Assembly (NCBI GenBank): GCA_964402115.1
Contig: CAYOBW010000194.1
Location: 1-13,536, forward strand
Direction: 5' to 3'
From: CAYOBW01 sp964402115
GTDB lineage: Bacteria > Verrucomicrobiota > Kiritimatiellia > UBA8416 > CAYOBW01
Length of the DNA stretch: 13,536 bases
A program made the position numbers and the translations under genes. Below are positions 13,005 to 13,536 of this stretch, in pieces. The notes beneath the pieces were generated by a model. The model worked only from the letters and a program-made list of their open reading frames with translations, was not told the origin of the DNA and did no database searches. Position 1 is the first letter of the stretch. Every line of letters starts with the position of its first letter.

Positions 13005-13535
13005 CTATTTGACAATGAAGATCGTCGGCGGCGCGACGATGGCGATCGCCGTACCGGAATTGTAGCTGTAGTCGACCGCGTACCCGGCCGGCAGACCATT
13101 GACAACGCCGAAGGTGCCGGTGCGCACGCCGCAGGTGGCGATCACGTACGGGAATTGGGTCAGGCGGCCGGTGAAGGTGAGGTTGAGGGTGGCGCCGGCG
13201 ATGTTCAGGGCGCCGCCCACCGCCAGCATGTCGCCGTTGGGCGTCTGGGCAGCGTCGATCCCGATGGCGAGGATGCCCCCGCTCGCGATGGTGACGTTGC
13301 CGGCGGTGAGGGTGCCCGTTGAAACGCCCGGGGCGAGGGTGCCGCCCGTCTGCACGTTCACCGAGCCGTTGACCGTGCCCGTGCCGCCCAGCGTGCCGCC
13401 GGTGACGGTCACGGTGCTGGCGCCGGCCAGCGAGCCGTTGACCAGCAGCTTGCCGGCGCTGACGGTGGTCGGGCCGGTGTAGGCGTTGACGCCGGAGAGC
13501 GTCCAGGTGCTGGAGCCGGTCTTGGTCAGGTTGAT
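13005..13535 (-). CDS. PATR-containing secreted protein, C-terminal fragment
   Basis: The gene runs in from the right edge and only its last 176 codons and a TAG stop are present. The first visible residues form one PATR unit at 13434-13529 (LTKTGSSTWTLSG, NAYTGPTTVSAGKL). It is followed by a beta-rich stretch with GTLGGTGTVNGSVNVQTGGT and LAPGVSTGTLTAGNV, the usual cap after the last PATR. The C-terminal domain contains YVIATCGVRTGTFG and LPAGYAVDYSYN, also typical of PATR protein ends, and finishes TIFIVK. No barrel or PEP-CTERM tail follows. The stop lies 19 bp before the start of the complete PATR gene, so the two are tandem paralogues in one transcription unit. The different C-terminal domains show that it is not a recent duplicate. 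The N-terminus, total length and number of repeats cannot be seen. Confidence 0.82.
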   Translation of the reverse strand: MNLTKTGSSTWTLSGVNAYTGPTTVSAGKLLVNGSLAGASTVTVTGGTLGGTGTVNGSVNVQTGGTLAPGVSTGTLTAGNVTIASGGILAIGIDAAQTPNGDMLAVGGALNIAGATLNLTFTGRLTQFPYVIATCGVRTGTFGVVNGLPAGYAVDYSYNSGTAIAIVAPPTIFIVK

Positions 13536-13536
13536 T

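Noticed and set aside
12986..13105. Upstream extension of the PATR protein by 40 codons
   Set aside because: The extension is arginine/serine-rich, overlaps the end of the neighbouring PATR gene, and the ATG at 12985 has both a strong AGGAAGG and a signal peptide directly after it.
10427..13529. Recurrent GCGCCGGTGTAG-type segments considered as a possible CRISPR or intergenic repeat array
   Set aside because: They fall in frame at the same point of each PATR unit, are diverged from one another and are spaced irregularly by hundreds of bases, so they are protein repeats.

Overview
The window is GC-rich (by eye well over 60 %) and tightly packed. It most likely comes from a PVC-superphylum bacterium (Verrucomicrobiota, Kiritimatiellota or Lentisphaerota type). 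This is inferred from the secreted autotransporter-associated beta-strand repeat (PATR) proteins, a divergent secreted GH95 fucosidase and an oxidative sugar-utilisation cluster lying together. No rRNA or other phylogenetic marker is present, so the assignment is tentative.

Layout. (1) Positions 3-203, plus strand: the last 66 codons of a type I restriction endonuclease subunit HsdR. (2) Positions 254-4944, minus strand: a four-gene operon read right to left, consisting of an L-fuconolactonase-like amidohydrolase, a Na+/solute symporter, an aldo/keto reductase of the L-galactose/L-fucose dehydrogenase type, and an M29-type metallo-aminopeptidase. The last two overlap by ATGA. (3) Positions 4945-5198: a 254-bp divergent control region carrying the same 11-mer upstream of each divergent gene, in the same orientation relative to each. 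(4) Positions 5199-7694, plus strand: a secreted GH95 alpha-L-fucosidase-family enzyme. (5) Positions 7750-13535, minus strand: a second operon read right to left, consisting of the C-terminal end of one PATR protein, a complete 992-residue PATR protein and a secreted M66-like zinc metallopeptidase. Both convergent junctions (204-253 and 7695-7749) hold a hairpin that could end transcription from both sides.

How the genes may work together. GH95 would release L-fucose (or L-galactose) outside the cytoplasm and the symporter would import it. The aldo/keto reductase would oxidise it to the lactone and the amidohydrolase would open the lactone to L-fuconate (or L-galactonate). The later steps (fuconate dehydratase, 2-keto-3-deoxyfuconate processing) are not here. 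Because both units of this locus end at convergent genes, they must lie elsewhere. The neighbouring M66-like peptidase belongs to a family known for cutting O-glycosylated, mucin-like proteins, which are often fucosylated. The M29 aminopeptidase could finish peptides. A glycoprotein- or mucin-foraging role for the whole region is an attractive inference but is not shown by the sequence.

No stretch longer than about 260 bases lacks a gene. No tRNA, rRNA, insertion sequence or CRISPR array was seen.
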